Source: Hyphomicrobium sp. LHD-15
GTDB lineage: Bacteria > Pseudomonadota > Alphaproteobacteria > Rhizobiales > Hyphomicrobiaceae
Assembly (NCBI RefSeq): GCF_031157355.1
Contig: NZ_JAVIFT010000001.1
Span: 186,001 to 250,000, forward strand
Length of the DNA: 64,000 bases
Reading direction: 5' to 3'
Position numbers and translations under genes: made by a program. Of the stretch, positions 46,166 to 55,779 are shown piece by piece. Every line of letters begins with the position of its first letter. Within the stretch, counting starts at the first letter, position 1. The notes beneath the pieces are model-generated. The model made no database searches and was not told where the DNA came from. It saw only the letters and a program-made list of their open reading frames with translations.

Positions 46166-47185
46166 ATGCACACGCACTCCCATTCGCACTCCGATTCAAA
46201 GGGGCATTCGCATGAGGGCGCTGGCGGAGACCACCACGATCACGCCGGACATCGTCACGGGCATGGCCACGAGGGCCATAGCCACGGCGCTGGTGCAAGC
46301 GAGCGGCGGATCGGGCTCGCCGCACTTCTGACCGGCGGCTTCATGATCGCCGAATTGGCCGGCGGCCTGATTTCAGGATCGCTTGCGCTGATTGCCGACG
46401 CCGGGCACATGCTGACCGACAGCGCGGGGCTCGCGCTCGCGTGGCTCGGGTTTCGTCTCGCGCGACGGCCGGCCGACAAACATCGCTCTTACGGATACGA
46501 CCGCTTCGGCGTGCTGGTGGCATTCGGCAACGGCCTCGCGCTGTTCGCAATTGCCGCCTGGATCGTCTTCGAAGCCGCCCATCGCCTCCGCGATCCGGGA
46601 ACCGTGCTCGGTGGCGTGATGCTATGGGTCGCGCTTGCGGGCCTCGCCGTCAACGTGCTCGCGTTCTGGCTGCTGCATGGAGGTGACCGGACCAATCTCA
46701 ACATGCGCGCGGCCGCGCTGCACGTCATCGGCGATCTCCTGGGCTCGGTCGCGGCACTCGCCGCCGCGCTCGTCATTCTCACAACGGGATGGACACCGAT
46801 CGACCCCATTCTTTCGGTGCTGGTCGCAGTGCTAATTTTGGGCTCGGCTTGGCGCATCGTCCGCGACAGCGCGCACATCCTGCTCGAGGGAACACCGCCA
46901 GGGCTCGACGTGCACAAGATCGGCGAAGACCTCAAGGCGTCGGTTCCCTCGGTACTCGACGTGCATCATGTTCATGCCTGGTCGATCAGCCAGGAGCGGC
47001 CGGTCATCACGCTGCATGCGCGGATCGATCAGTCGCTCGCGCCGGAGAAAGTTGCGGCCGCAATCAAGAAGCACCTCAAAACCCACTACGGGGTTGGGCA
47101 CGCGACCGTCGAACTCGAATTCGAGCACTGTTCGGAAGCGACGGTGCCAACCGCGGAACGAGGCGGGCCTCTGTCGCACGGCTGA
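46166..47185 (+). CDS. Cation diffusion facilitator (Zn/Co-type metal exporter)
   Basis: A 339-residue inner-membrane metal/proton antiporter with six transmembrane segments. The N-terminus is histidine-rich (MHTHSHSHSDSKGHSHEG and further HGHGHEGHSHG), probably a metal buffer. The transport site has DAGHMLTDSAGL in helix 2 and LHVIGDLLGS in helix 5, each giving an H-x3-D pair typical of zinc exporters. The cytoplasmic C-terminal domain contains VLDVHHVHAWSIS. It follows maeB by 58 bases on the same strand. Confidence 0.93.
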   Translation: MHTHSHSHSDSKGHSHEGAGGDHHDHAGHRHGHGHEGHSHGAGASERRIGLAALLTGGFMIAELAGGLISGSLALIADAGHMLTDSAGLALAWLGFRLARRPADKHRSYGYDRFGVLVAFGNGLALFAIAAWIVFEAAHRLRDPGTVLGGVMLWVALAGLAVNVLAFWLLHGGDRTNLNMRAAALHVIGDLLGSVAALAAALVILTTGWTPIDPILSVLVAVLILGSAWRIVRDSAHILLEGTPPGLDVHKIGEDLKASVPSVLDVHHVHAWSISQERPVITLHARIDQSLAPEKVAAAIKKHLKTHYGVGHATVELEFEHCSEATVPTAERGGPLSHG

Positions 47186-47278
47186 CCACTACGCATGGTT
47201 CCCTATTGCGCGGCCCGGAGCCGGGCCGCCATACTCCCGGCCCAATAAAGAGAAGCCCCCGGGGGAGGGAGACAGCAA

Positions 47279-49183
47279 ATGTCCGAGCAAGACGTCGGCG
47301 TGACCCGACGGAGCGCCTTGAAGCTGGGGCTCGCCGGTGCCGCCGGCGCGGCAGGGCTCAAGGCCACGGAGTCGCTCGCTGCTCAGCCGGCTGCCGTCCC
47401 CCCGACCCCGCGCAAACCCAACATCCTGTTCCTGCTGGTCGACGAGCAGCGTTTTCCGACCGTCTACGAGAGTGCGGCGCTCAAGGAATTTCGTGCGAAG
47501 TACCTTCCCGCCCAGGGCCGCCTCGCCGCCGGCGGCGTAAGCTTCGAACGCCATTACGTCGCGTCGGTCGCCTGCGTGCCGAGCCGCACCTCGCTCTACA
47601 CCGGGCACTATCCGTCGCTGCACGGCGCCGCGAACACCGACGGAGCGGCGAAGGCCGCCAACGATCCGGACATGCACTGGCTGCAGCCCGGCTCGGTGCC
47701 GACGCTCGGCCACTATCTGCGCCATGCCGGCTATCGCACGTTCTGGAAGGGCAAGTGGCACGCCACCGAAGCCGACCTTAGGGTGCCGGGTACGGAGCAG
47801 GTCATCGCCAGCTACGACGCCAATGGCGTGACCGATCCGACGAAGGAAGGCCTCTACCTCAAGGCCGATACGCTCGATCCGTTCGGCTTCTCGGGCTGGG
47901 TCGGGCCCGAGCCGCACGGCCCAGATCCATTGCGCTCCGGATCGTCTGCAGCGCCCGGCAAGCAGGGCCGCGATCCCGCCATCTCGCAGCAGGTGGTCAA
48001 ACAGCTCAAGGATCTCGACGCTGCCTCGGACGACAGCCCGTGGTTTCTGATGGCGTCGTTCACCAACCCGCACGACATCGCGCTGTGGGGCTTCGTCACC
48101 AGCCTCTCCGCCAAGCTTCAGGAACAATACGACTTCAGCGTACCGGAAACGGTGCCCGAGGACGTGTTCGACCGGGCGCTGTTCGCGCGCACGCGGCTCG
48201 AGAAGCTCGACGAGAAGCCGTCGTGCCAAAAGTCCTATCGCGACGCCTATAGCCAGTTCATGCAGCCGAGCAACGCGAGCAAGGACTATTTCCGGCTCTA
48301 TTACCGTCTGCATGCCGACGTGGATCGCCATCTTGGCGAAGTGCTCGCGGCGCTCGAGGCGTCACGCTTCCGCGACGACACCATCATCATCTTCACGTCC
48401 GATCATGGCGACCTGCTCGGCGCGCACGGCGGCCAGTTCCAGAAGTGGTACATGGCCTACGAGGAAGCGCTGCGCGTCCCGCTTGTCGTCGCACTGCCCG
48501 GACAAAAAAACACGGCGCGCACCGTGCCGATCCCGACCAGCCATATCGATATCGTGCCGACGTTGCTCGGGCTCGCCGGCATCGACCACAATGCAACGCG
48601 CGAAGCAATCGCGCCCGCATTCACCGATCCGGCACCTCTCGTCGGGCGCGACCTTTCCAGCTTGATCCGCGGCGAAGTCGGACCGGAGAAACTTGCCGAG
48701 CCGATCTACTTCATGAGCGACGACGACCCAAGCCGCGGCCTCGACCAGAAGAACTTCATCGGCCTCCCCTACGATTCCGTCGCGCAGCCAAACCACGTCG
48801 AGACGGTGATTGCGGAGGTCGACGGGGAGATCTGGAAGTACTCGCGCTATTTCGATCATCCGCGCTACTGGAGCGCGCCGGGGACGCCGGGTAACGATGG
48901 CGTGCGCGACGTCGTCATCAAGTTCAAGGGACGCGAGGGCGACGATCCGGGCAGCGCTCGGCGCATATACGAGGAGCGCATCAAGACCCAGCCGGCGCCG
49001 AACGAGTACGAAATGTACAACGTCACGGCGGACCCGATGGAGCTCGAAAACCTCGCCGGAAAGGCCGAGTGGAAAGAGCGTGAGAACGGGCTGCGCATCC
49101 TGCTCGTCGCCCAGTGCACGAAGAAACGCCTCGTGCCGCAAAGCGGCCCCGTGCCGGGCGAAGTCGGGTGCCGGGAGGCTTGA
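47279..49183 (+). CDS. Tat-exported type I sulfatase
   Basis: A 634-residue hydrolase. The N-terminal TRRSALKLGLAGAAGAAG is a twin-arginine signal, so it is folded before export. The sulfatase motif C-x-P-S-R is present as CVPSRTSLYTGH with Cys99 to be converted to formylglycine; FTSDHGDLLGAHGG supplies further metal ligands. It removes sulfate (or phosphonate) esters from an unknown substrate. No formylglycine-generating enzyme lies nearby. GGGAGGGAG precedes the ATG at 47279. Confidence 0.92.
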   Translation: MSEQDVGVTRRSALKLGLAGAAGAAGLKATESLAAQPAAVPPTPRKPNILFLLVDEQRFPTVYESAALKEFRAKYLPAQGRLAAGGVSFERHYVASVACVPSRTSLYTGHYPSLHGAANTDGAAKAANDPDMHWLQPGSVPTLGHYLRHAGYRTFWKGKWHATEADLRVPGTEQVIASYDANGVTDPTKEGLYLKADTLDPFGFSGWVGPEPHGPDPLRSGSSAAPGKQGRDPAISQQVVKQLKDLDAASDDSPWFLMASFTNPHDIALWGFVTSLSAKLQEQYDFSVPETVPEDVFDRALFARTRLEKLDEKPSCQKSYRDAYSQFMQPSNASKDYFRLYYRLHADVDRHLGEVLAALEASRFRDDTIIIFTSDHGDLLGAHGGQFQKWYMAYEEALRVPLVVALPGQKNTARTVPIPTSHIDIVPTLLGLAGIDHNATREAIAPAFTDPAPLVGRDLSSLIRGEVGPEKLAEPIYFMSDDDPSRGLDQKNFIGLPYDSVAQPNHVETVIAEVDGEIWKYSRYFDHPRYWSAPGTPGNDGVRDVVIKFKGREGDDPGSARRIYEERIKTQPAPNEYEMYNVTADPMELENLAGKAEWKERENGLRILLVAQCTKKRLVPQSGPVPGEVGCREA

Positions 49184-49332
49184 AAGGTTTCCCTGAAGCG
49201 CGCAGCTGGGAAAGCTTCCGCGTCGATTTCCGCAAGGTCTTGTAACGCATTTCATATTTCGTGTTGCGGCGCCGCAAATACGCCCAGGTCTGGCGTCTAT
49301 AGGAGGCTTTCCGAACGCCGGACCGACGCCTC

Positions 49333-50799
49333 ATGCCCCTATTCAGACTCCTCGGCTGCCTGTTGTCCTCGATCGCGTGCACGCTCGTCGCATCTTCGCT
49401 CGGCGCGCGCGCCGACGAGCTTCTGGTCATGCCCTATTCCTGCCGCGTCGCCGGTGGCTATCCGGTGCTGACCCCGTCGGAGAACCAGGGCCATGCGGTG
49501 ATCGGACGGCGCGAGCAGCGGGAGTTTCGCGCCTGCTCGACCGAGAACCCGGACATGTGCCAGCGCTGGACCGTGCATCGTTTCGATCTCGACTGCGGCG
49601 GACGGCGCGTTCCCTGGACTGAGGTTGTCGCGGCGGCCGAAGACGTCAACCGAGGCCGTGCGTTCGTTGCCAGAGACGGGCGGCTCGAAGTCGAAATGCC
49701 GCCCCGCTGGAGCTTGCCACCCGGCTCGCCATGCGCCCGCGAGCGAGACGTGGAGGACCGGCGGTTCGGCAGGCTCGACGAATTCTGCGCCGAGCAGCTG
49801 GACAGAGCTCGACGCGTGACGGTCGCGATGCCGGCCGGGTTTGCCCCGATGCTGGGTCTCGATGGCATTTTCGTCGCCGATCAAGCGCCGCGTGGCGCTG
49901 TCGCCGATGCGGCTCCCGAACAGCCAGCGGCCGAGCGCCCAGCGAAGAGCAAACCTCACCGCAGCGAGGTACCCGCTCCGCAGCCCGTGCCCGCGCCAAA
50001 GAAAGCCGAAACGCCAGCTGCTCCATCGGCGCCGGCTCCCTCGGAGACTAAAAATTCGGCCGATACGAAAGTTGCAGCGGCGCATGCGGATCGACCGTCG
50101 GAGGCAAAGGCGAAGCCCGAGCCGGAAAAGACAGATCCTTCCCCCGCGTTGACGCCTTCGGGGCTCACTCCCATCATCCCTGAGATCATCAACAGTGGCC
50201 AGGCGCCCGCAAAAGCGCCGGAGAAGACTGAGGTGATTGAAACCAATATCGAGGTGGCCGGCAGCGGCGCGACCGCGCCCGATCCGGCGCCCACGCACGA
50301 ACACACCGAGCTTTCGACGCCTCCCGGGGCCGCACCCGCAGGGCTGCTCAGCTCCAACATGGCGATGATTTCGATCGGCGCCTTCGCAGCGCTCGCACTG
50401 CTCGGCTTTCTTTTCCTGCGCCGGGGCAGCGATCCCCTGCTCGCTCGCGACATCTCCGCCGTGTCGCTGGGTGCCAACGATCAGCCCCGCGCCGATCGCG
50501 CGCTCGTGCCGATGCCCAAGCCAGAAGCCAATCACGCGTTGACGCCGCATTTCCCTGCCGGACCGCCGGTTCCCGTGAGTGACGCCATGCCCACGACCCG
50601 CGAAGAGGCGATGACGATCCTGGGCATGGGTGTTGCGCCGGACGTCAACGAAGCCGCGATCAAGAAAATCATCGATGGCTTGCGGCTGAGCTGGCATCCC
50701 GACCACGCACGCGACGCGGAGGACCGCAAAAACCGCGAGCATCGGCTCAAGCAGATCAATGCCGCCTGGGACATCATCGCAGGGCGGCAGGCGAGCTAG
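49333..50799 (+). CDS. Secreted/membrane protein with C-terminal J-domain
   Basis: A 488-residue protein: signal peptide (about 1-27), a cysteine-containing periplasmic domain (about 28-165; YSCRVAGG, FRACSTENPDMC, LDCGG), a long Pro/Ala/Lys linker (about 190-340), a transmembrane helix (about 350-368), and a cytoplasmic C-terminal DnaJ-like domain with LSWHPDHARDAEDRKNREHR, where HPD is the Hsp70-activating motif. It would link the periplasm to cytosolic DnaK. Function unknown. Upstream ribosome binding site is weak. Confidence 0.8.
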   Translation: MPLFRLLGCLLSSIACTLVASSLGARADELLVMPYSCRVAGGYPVLTPSENQGHAVIGRREQREFRACSTENPDMCQRWTVHRFDLDCGGRRVPWTEVVAAAEDVNRGRAFVARDGRLEVEMPPRWSLPPGSPCARERDVEDRRFGRLDEFCAEQLDRARRVTVAMPAGFAPMLGLDGIFVADQAPRGAVADAAPEQPAAERPAKSKPHRSEVPAPQPVPAPKKAETPAAPSAPAPSETKNSADTKVAAAHADRPSEAKAKPEPEKTDPSPALTPSGLTPIIPEIINSGQAPAKAPEKTEVIETNIEVAGSGATAPDPAPTHEHTELSTPPGAAPAGLLSSNMAMISIGAFAALALLGFLFLRRGSDPLLARDISAVSLGANDQPRADRALVPMPKPEANHALTPHFPAGPPVPVSDAMPTTREEAMTILGMGVAPDVNEAAIKKIIDGLRLSWHPDHARDAEDRKNREHRLKQINAAWDIIAGRQAS

Positions 50800-51100
50800 C
50801 GCCGTGGAGGCGCCCGATCTCTGGGCTGCCCAATAACGCTCACGCCAACAACCAGGACTACGGCGATCAGCAGACCGACCCAGCAATAACGCACGTAAAA
50901 TTCCCTCTCGTCTCGCTCCTAACGGCCCAAGCGCTACATTCGCTTTTGATGCAGCTTTGCAACACGTTGGCGTGCTTCAAAGTTGACTATGAAGATCTAT
51001 ATACCTACGGTTTATACCGTCCGTAGCGACTAGCCAGCCCGACCGCGCGATCCAGTGTGGGGCAAGCCAACCTGCCAACACGTTTCGAGCCGGGGGGCCG
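50800..51100. other. Promoter region of the siderophore receptor
   Basis: About 300 bases without a gene. The palindrome ACGGTTTATACCGT (51007-51020), within CTACGG...CCGTAG (51005-51026), lies about 80 bases before the receptor start; it may be an operator or a leader hairpin. It does not match a Fur or RirA box I can recognise. Confidence 0.4.
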
Positions 51101-53383
51101 ATGAACATCAGCACTTTGAAGCGCGCCTCGATGGTGCTGCCCATCATGCTTTCGCTCGGCGCAGAGGCGGCATTCAGCCAAGACGCTGGGCCGGCCGCAG
51201 CTCCGGCCAAGCAGGACCCCGCGAGCACAGCGCTTCCTCCGCTCGAGGTGACCACGAGCGGGGCGAAAAAAGCCAAAGCTCAGAAGAAAACCAAGACCCC
51301 ACCGTCGCAAACGACTTCAACCGCCGCCCAAGCAGAACCTTCGGCGCCGAAGCCAAGCGACGGAAGCAGCACGCGCGCGGGTGCCGTCAACGGCTACGTG
51401 GTCAAGGACGGCACTGTCGGCACCAAGACCGACACGCCGCTTCAAGAGGTGCCGCAATCGATTTCGACCGTTACTCGCCAGCAGCTCGAGGATCGCAAAC
51501 CGCTGAGCCTCGGAGATTCGCTCGCCTATGTGCCGGGTGTGCGCATCAACCAGTCCGGCTTCGACCCGCGCTTCGACAGCTTCTACATTCGCGGTTTTGA
51601 TGCGACCAACACAGGCGTCTATCGCGACGGCCTGCGCCAGCTCAACAGCGGCTTCGGCCAGTTCAAGACGGAGATGTACGGTCTCGATAGCGTGACGGCG
51701 CTGCGTGGACCGTCGGGTGCTCTTTACGGCTCGAGCAACGCCGGCGGCATCATCGACATGTACACCAAGCGGCCAACCGAGACCCCGTTCAACGAAGTCG
51801 AATACGTGATGGGCAATCACGATCGCTTCCAGGGCAATTTCGACTTCTCCGGCCCCGCCCCTTCGAATAACAACGTCCTCTATCGTTTTACCGGCGTCGT
51901 GCGCGACAGCGATACGCAATACTGGGGCATCCCGGACGATCGCATTTACTTGGCGCCTGCGTTCACTTTCAAAATCGATTCCGATACCAAGCTGACCGTC
52001 TTCGGTGAGTACATGGATCTCAAAATCGGCTCCAACACCGCATGGTTTCAGGACCGCAGCGATCCTGACCACACGCGCCGCACGAACATCTGGTCGGGAG
52101 ACCCCGGCTTCGAATTCTATGACCAGACCCAGGAACGTGTCGGCTACGAGTTCGAGCGGCGGGTCGCGAACGGCATCACCGTGCGCCAGAAGGCGCGCTA
52201 TGAGCACCTGAGCGAAGAGTCAGCGTACATCGATATCGACGATACCTTGTACACTCCGCAGCCCTTGGCACCGGATGAGTTTTCGCGCTCGGCGGGCTCC
52301 GTACGGAGCAGCTTCCACGCCTTGAACATGGACAACCAGGTCGAAGCGAAGTTCAGCACGAGCGCGCTTCAGCATACGGTTCTGGCGGGCGTCGACATCG
52401 GCTACATCACTTTCAAAGAAGGTACCGGATACGAGACTGCGCTGCCGCTCATTGATTTCAACTACGGGCAACAATTCATTCCGGTGCCTCCGATCAGCTC
52501 CGTCACGAAGCAGAACCAGCTTCAGGTTGGCGCCTATCTCCAGGATCAGATCAAACTCGACAAGTGGGTCCTAACCCTGAGCGGCCGGCACGACTGGGTG
52601 AGCACGGAAACCGAGGGTGAGGAGGACGGCAACGACAAAGCCTTGTCTGGCCGCACGGGGCTCACCTATCTCTTCGACTCCGGCCTTGCACCGTACATCG
52701 CCTGGGGCACCTCGTTCGTTCCCAATGCAGGCACCGACGCAAGGACAGGCAAGGTGTTCGACCCCACGACCGCAGAGTCGGAGGAGATCGGCGTGAAGTA
52801 TCTCGTGCCGGGATACAATGCCTCGCTCAATGCCGCGCTGTTCAACATCGAACAGGAGGGCGGCACCTTTTACGATCCCAATCCTCTCATTGACGGCTAC
52901 GTTCAGCGCGGCCGGGTGCGCTCGCGCGGTTTCGAGATCGAGGGCATCACGACGCTCACCAACGGCTTGAGCCTTCAGGCGTCTTATACGTATGTCGACA
53001 TGAAGATCCTGGAAGGCATTGACGAGAACGGCGAGTCGGCGGTCGGAAACACGCCCAGCAGCACGCCGAGGCATTTGTTGTCGGTCTGGGGCTATTACAC
53101 AGTGAGCGACGGCGCCTTTCGTGGCCTCGGTTTCGGCTCAGGCGTCCGCTACACGGGTACGAGCTTCGGAAACGATCGCAATACGTTCGAGAACGGCGCT
53201 CGCGGAATTGTGGATGCCGCCATGCATTACGATCTTGTCGGTCTCTCGCCGCAATTTGAAGGCGCCCGCCTGCAGCTCAACGTCAGCAACGTCTTCGACA
53301 AGCTAGTCGACACCTGCTCGAGCGACTACTGCTACCAGGATCAGGGCCGCACAATCCTCGGCAGCTTGCGGTATCGGTGGTGA
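51101..53383 (+). CDS. TonB-dependent siderophore receptor
   Basis: A 760-residue outer-membrane receptor importing ferric siderophores with energy from TonB. A signal peptide (about 1-27) and a Lys/Ala-rich spacer precede a TonB-box-like LPPLEVTTSG, the plug domain (about 105-220; TPLQEVPQSISTVTRQQLEDR, LRGPSGALYGSSNAGG) and a 22-strand barrel ending in LGSLRYRW with the terminal aromatic. The pattern is that of FhuA/FpvA-type hydroxamate receptors; the ligand is unknown. A GGGGGG run precedes the ATG at 51101. No siderophore synthesis genes are seen. Confidence 0.95.
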   Translation: MNISTLKRASMVLPIMLSLGAEAAFSQDAGPAAAPAKQDPASTALPPLEVTTSGAKKAKAQKKTKTPPSQTTSTAAQAEPSAPKPSDGSSTRAGAVNGYVVKDGTVGTKTDTPLQEVPQSISTVTRQQLEDRKPLSLGDSLAYVPGVRINQSGFDPRFDSFYIRGFDATNTGVYRDGLRQLNSGFGQFKTEMYGLDSVTALRGPSGALYGSSNAGGIIDMYTKRPTETPFNEVEYVMGNHDRFQGNFDFSGPAPSNNNVLYRFTGVVRDSDTQYWGIPDDRIYLAPAFTFKIDSDTKLTVFGEYMDLKIGSNTAWFQDRSDPDHTRRTNIWSGDPGFEFYDQTQERVGYEFERRVANGITVRQKARYEHLSEESAYIDIDDTLYTPQPLAPDEFSRSAGSVRSSFHALNMDNQVEAKFSTSALQHTVLAGVDIGYITFKEGTGYETALPLIDFNYGQQFIPVPPISSVTKQNQLQVGAYLQDQIKLDKWVLTLSGRHDWVSTETEGEEDGNDKALSGRTGLTYLFDSGLAPYIAWGTSFVPNAGTDARTGKVFDPTTAESEEIGVKYLVPGYNASLNAALFNIEQEGGTFYDPNPLIDGYVQRGRVRSRGFEIEGITTLTNGLSLQASYTYVDMKILEGIDENGESAVGNTPSSTPRHLLSVWGYYTVSDGAFRGLGFGSGVRYTGTSFGNDRNTFENGARGIVDAAMHYDLVGLSPQFEGARLQLNVSNVFDKLVDTCSSDYCYQDQGRTILGSLRYRW

Positions 53384-53607
53384 GAGCAGCCGCCAGATGC
53401 TGAGCGGATGCGAAAAGACGAAACCGTTGGCCGCGTCATCGCGGGTCGGCTGATAAATGCGTAGCTTCCATTTGGAGTGGCCCGCTCCATGGCGGCTCAT
53501 GACCCTTTGCTGACATCGAACGGTTCGTGCCGCTGGCCGAAAAGTTGGTCCGTTTCCTGGCCCATCGCGTCGGCCACTTGAAGCAGCCAGATGCGAGACC
53601 TTGCTGA

Positions 53608-54159
53608 TTAGGCAGGAACGTACTTTAGCTTGATCACGCTCTCGCCAATGCGATCGCCGGCCACGAGTCGGAGCCGCGGTTGGGGACCTACGAAGAATGG
53701 CCTGCCGCGACCAAGTACGACGGGATGAAGAAAGAGCTGGTACTCATCGATCAGCCCGATCTCGGTTAGGCTTGCGGCGAGCTTCGGACCGCCGACCTCG
53801 ATCTCGCCGACGAGATCGGCCTTCAGCTTTCGCACTGCCGCCTCTACATCATCGCCGATCAACCTCGCATTCGGCCCCACCGATTTGAGCGAACGCGACA
53901 CCACCCATTTCGGCATGGCCCGCCACGCTTCCGCGAACGCACGCAAATCGCCGCCCATCGCCGGATCGTCCTGGTCCCAATTGTCCCCATCCCAATAGCG
54001 CATCAGCTCGTAGAGGCCGCGCCCATAGATGCTGCCGGCGGCTTTGCGCGTCTGCTCAATGAAATACTTGAACAGCACCGGATCAGGCGCGAATGCATCG
54101 TGGTCGTGGTCGACGTAGCCGTCCAACGACATGTTCATTCCGAATACGAGCTTTGCCAT
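53608..54159 (-). CDS. RibD C-terminal/dihydrofolate reductase-like protein
   Basis: A 183-residue protein of the RibD_C/DHFR-like superfamily. It begins KLVFGMNMSLDGYV and has IYGRGLYELMRYW and LFLHPVVLGRGRPFF, the NADPH-binding fold used in many uncharacterised reductases. The specific substrate is unknown, and it is not a true folate reductase by sequence. Start is ATG at 54159 with a weak ribosome binding site. It stands alone, next to a tRNA gene. Confidence 0.85.
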   Translation of the reverse strand: MAKLVFGMNMSLDGYVDHDHDAFAPDPVLFKYFIEQTRKAAGSIYGRGLYELMRYWDGDNWDQDDPAMGGDLRAFAEAWRAMPKWVVSRSLKSVGPNARLIGDDVEAAVRKLKADLVGEIEVGGPKLAASLTEIGLIDEYQLFLHPVVLGRGRPFFVGPQPRLRLVAGDRIGESVIKLKYVPA

Positions 54160-54350
54160 GATGAAATTGTATCACAATGCCGAGCACGTTAAGCGAACTG
54201 CTGGCACTCGCGCAGATGCAATCATGGTCCTGAGCTGACCCTGCGCCGAAATCACCTTCATGGCCGCTATTGGTTCAACAGCCGACTCAGGGGGCGACTT
54301 CCACCCCGGCCAAGATCTGCGCGATGTTGTGCTGCGGCCTGCTAGGCTGC

Positions 54351-54427
<77 letters not shown>

Positions 54428-54703
54428 GTGCCCCAGTCTTTTGGGGGGTTCGAGGGTCCGGGTCAAGACGCGCGGGCCTCGTCAGGCACGGCGGCGCTTA
54501 TTCTCTTGTCCAGTCTTTTGCCGAGCCTCAGCGCCTCAGCTGTGGTTCTCCCGCCGCAGGCCAGCGGACGAGCGCCGGTCCGGCCCCTTTTCAGCTGGGC
54601 GAGATGACGCACTGCCGGGCGCGGAGGCTGCCTCATTAACGGCTCAGAATCACTTTCAAAAGTAGTCCTCGCCCCTCAACAGCACGGGATGCTCTGCCGC
54701 GAC

Positions 54704-55201
54704 ATGAAGACCGCACGCTACGCCCTATCGTCTCTCACCTTCGCTCTCGCTGCCGGGAGCATCGGCCTGAGTGCCCTCGCCAGCCTTGCCTTCGCCAAAG
54801 CGCCCGGGGCGACCTACTGCTACAATGGCGTTTGCCATCGGGTGAAGACGCTTGCGGAAATGGACACGCTGGTCGGATACGAGGAGGTTGTCACGGCCTC
54901 CTACTATGACGATTGCAAGGTCGACAAGCACAACCCCTGCACGGCCTTGTCGTCCGGCGAGGATTTTCGCGCGGATCTTCCCGACAACGCTGCAAGTCCC
55001 GTCTATCCAAACGGCACGATCCTGGTGTTGCGCAACCCCAAGACCGAGTCCACCGCGCTTGTGCGCGTGAACAACTCCGGGCCCTACAAGAAGGGGCGTA
55101 TGCTCGATGTCTCGCGCGCCGCCGCCGAGCAGCTCGGCTTCATCAAGCAAGGCACCGCGCGCCTGAATGTGACCGTGATCAGCGGACCGTTGAGCAAGTG
55201 A
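54704..55201 (+). CDS. RlpA-like secreted double-psi beta-barrel protein
   Basis: A 165-residue secreted protein with a signal peptide (about 1-31, ending AFA-KA). The rest is an RlpA-type double-psi barrel: TASYYDDC, ALSSGEDFRADLPDNAAS, GTILVLRNPKTESTALVRVNNSGPY and GRMLDVSRAAAEQLGF. RlpA proteins cut or bind denuded peptidoglycan strands; the family's catalytic Asp is probably the one in RMLDVSRAA. No SPOR domain is attached. ATG at 54704 begins the signal peptide. Confidence 0.85.
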   Translation: MKTARYALSSLTFALAAGSIGLSALASLAFAKAPGATYCYNGVCHRVKTLAEMDTLVGYEEVVTASYYDDCKVDKHNPCTALSSGEDFRADLPDNAASPVYPNGTILVLRNPKTESTALVRVNNSGPYKKGRMLDVSRAAAEQLGFIKQGTARLNVTVISGPLSK

Positions 55202-55233
55202 AACTGTTCATGCGCCTCGTGCCGCTCGCTACC

Positions 55234-55360
55234 TAGAGCACGTTCCGATCCTCCGGAATCGGAGCCGCGCTCTAGATTCTTGTTTGGTCGCATTTTCTTT
55301 CGACGAACCGGAAGCCATCCCGGATCATGTCCGGGACAGGCATGTCGGAAAATGCTCTAG
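55234..55360. repeat. CTAG-ended palindromic Rhizobiales-type intergenic element
   Basis: Ends are inverted: CTAGAGCA at the left and TGCTCTAG at the right. The left half (55234-55276) is itself bounded by CTAGAGC and GCTCTAG and resembles the hairpin at 31784-31822. The right half has TCCCGGA paired with TCCGGGA. The segment ATTCTTGTTTGGTCGCATTT with the following GACGAACCGG resembles a repeat I recall in several Rhizobiales genomes. Its right end provides the TAG stop of arsC. Confidence 0.75.
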
Positions 55361-55779
55361 ACAACGCGCTCCCCCTTCTCGTTGATCACGACCTCGCCAT
55401 CGTCTTTCGTGAAGGGGCCGATGTCGGGGTTCGGCAGGATGTCGAGAACCTGCTCCGACGGCCGGCAGAGACGCGCGCCGAGCGGCGTTACGACGATTGG
55501 CCGGTTGATTAGGATCGGGTGCGCCAGCATGGCGTCGATCAGTTCGTCATCGCTCCACTTCGCATCCCCAAGCCCAAGCTCGTCATAGGGCGTTCCCTTC
55601 TGGCGCAGAAGCTCGCGCGGCGTAATCCCCATGGCGCGGAGGAGACCGATCAACTCGTCGCGACCGGGCGGCGTCTTCAGATACTCGATGACGCGTGGCT
55701 CCTCTCCGCTCTGACAGATCATGGCCAGCGTGTTGCGCGAGGTGCCGCAGGCGGGGTTGTGATAAATGGTGACGGTCAT
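55357..55779 (-). CDS. arsC: Arsenate reductase, glutaredoxin type
   Basis: A 140-residue enzyme reducing arsenate to arsenite with glutaredoxin. The catalytic cysteine is in HNPACGTSRNTL (Cys11), and NRPIVVTPLGARLCRPSE provides the binding arginines. Its start overlaps the aqpS stop by four bases. The stop codon is formed by the end of the palindromic repeat. Together with aqpS it gives arsenic resistance: reduction followed by channel-mediated exit of arsenite. Confidence 0.95.
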   Translation of the reverse strand: MTVTIYHNPACGTSRNTLAMICQSGEEPRVIEYLKTPPGRDELIGLLRAMGITPRELLRQKGTPYDELGLGDAKWSDDELIDAMLAHPILINRPIVVTPLGARLCRPSEQVLDILPNPDIGPFTKDDGEVVINEKGERVV

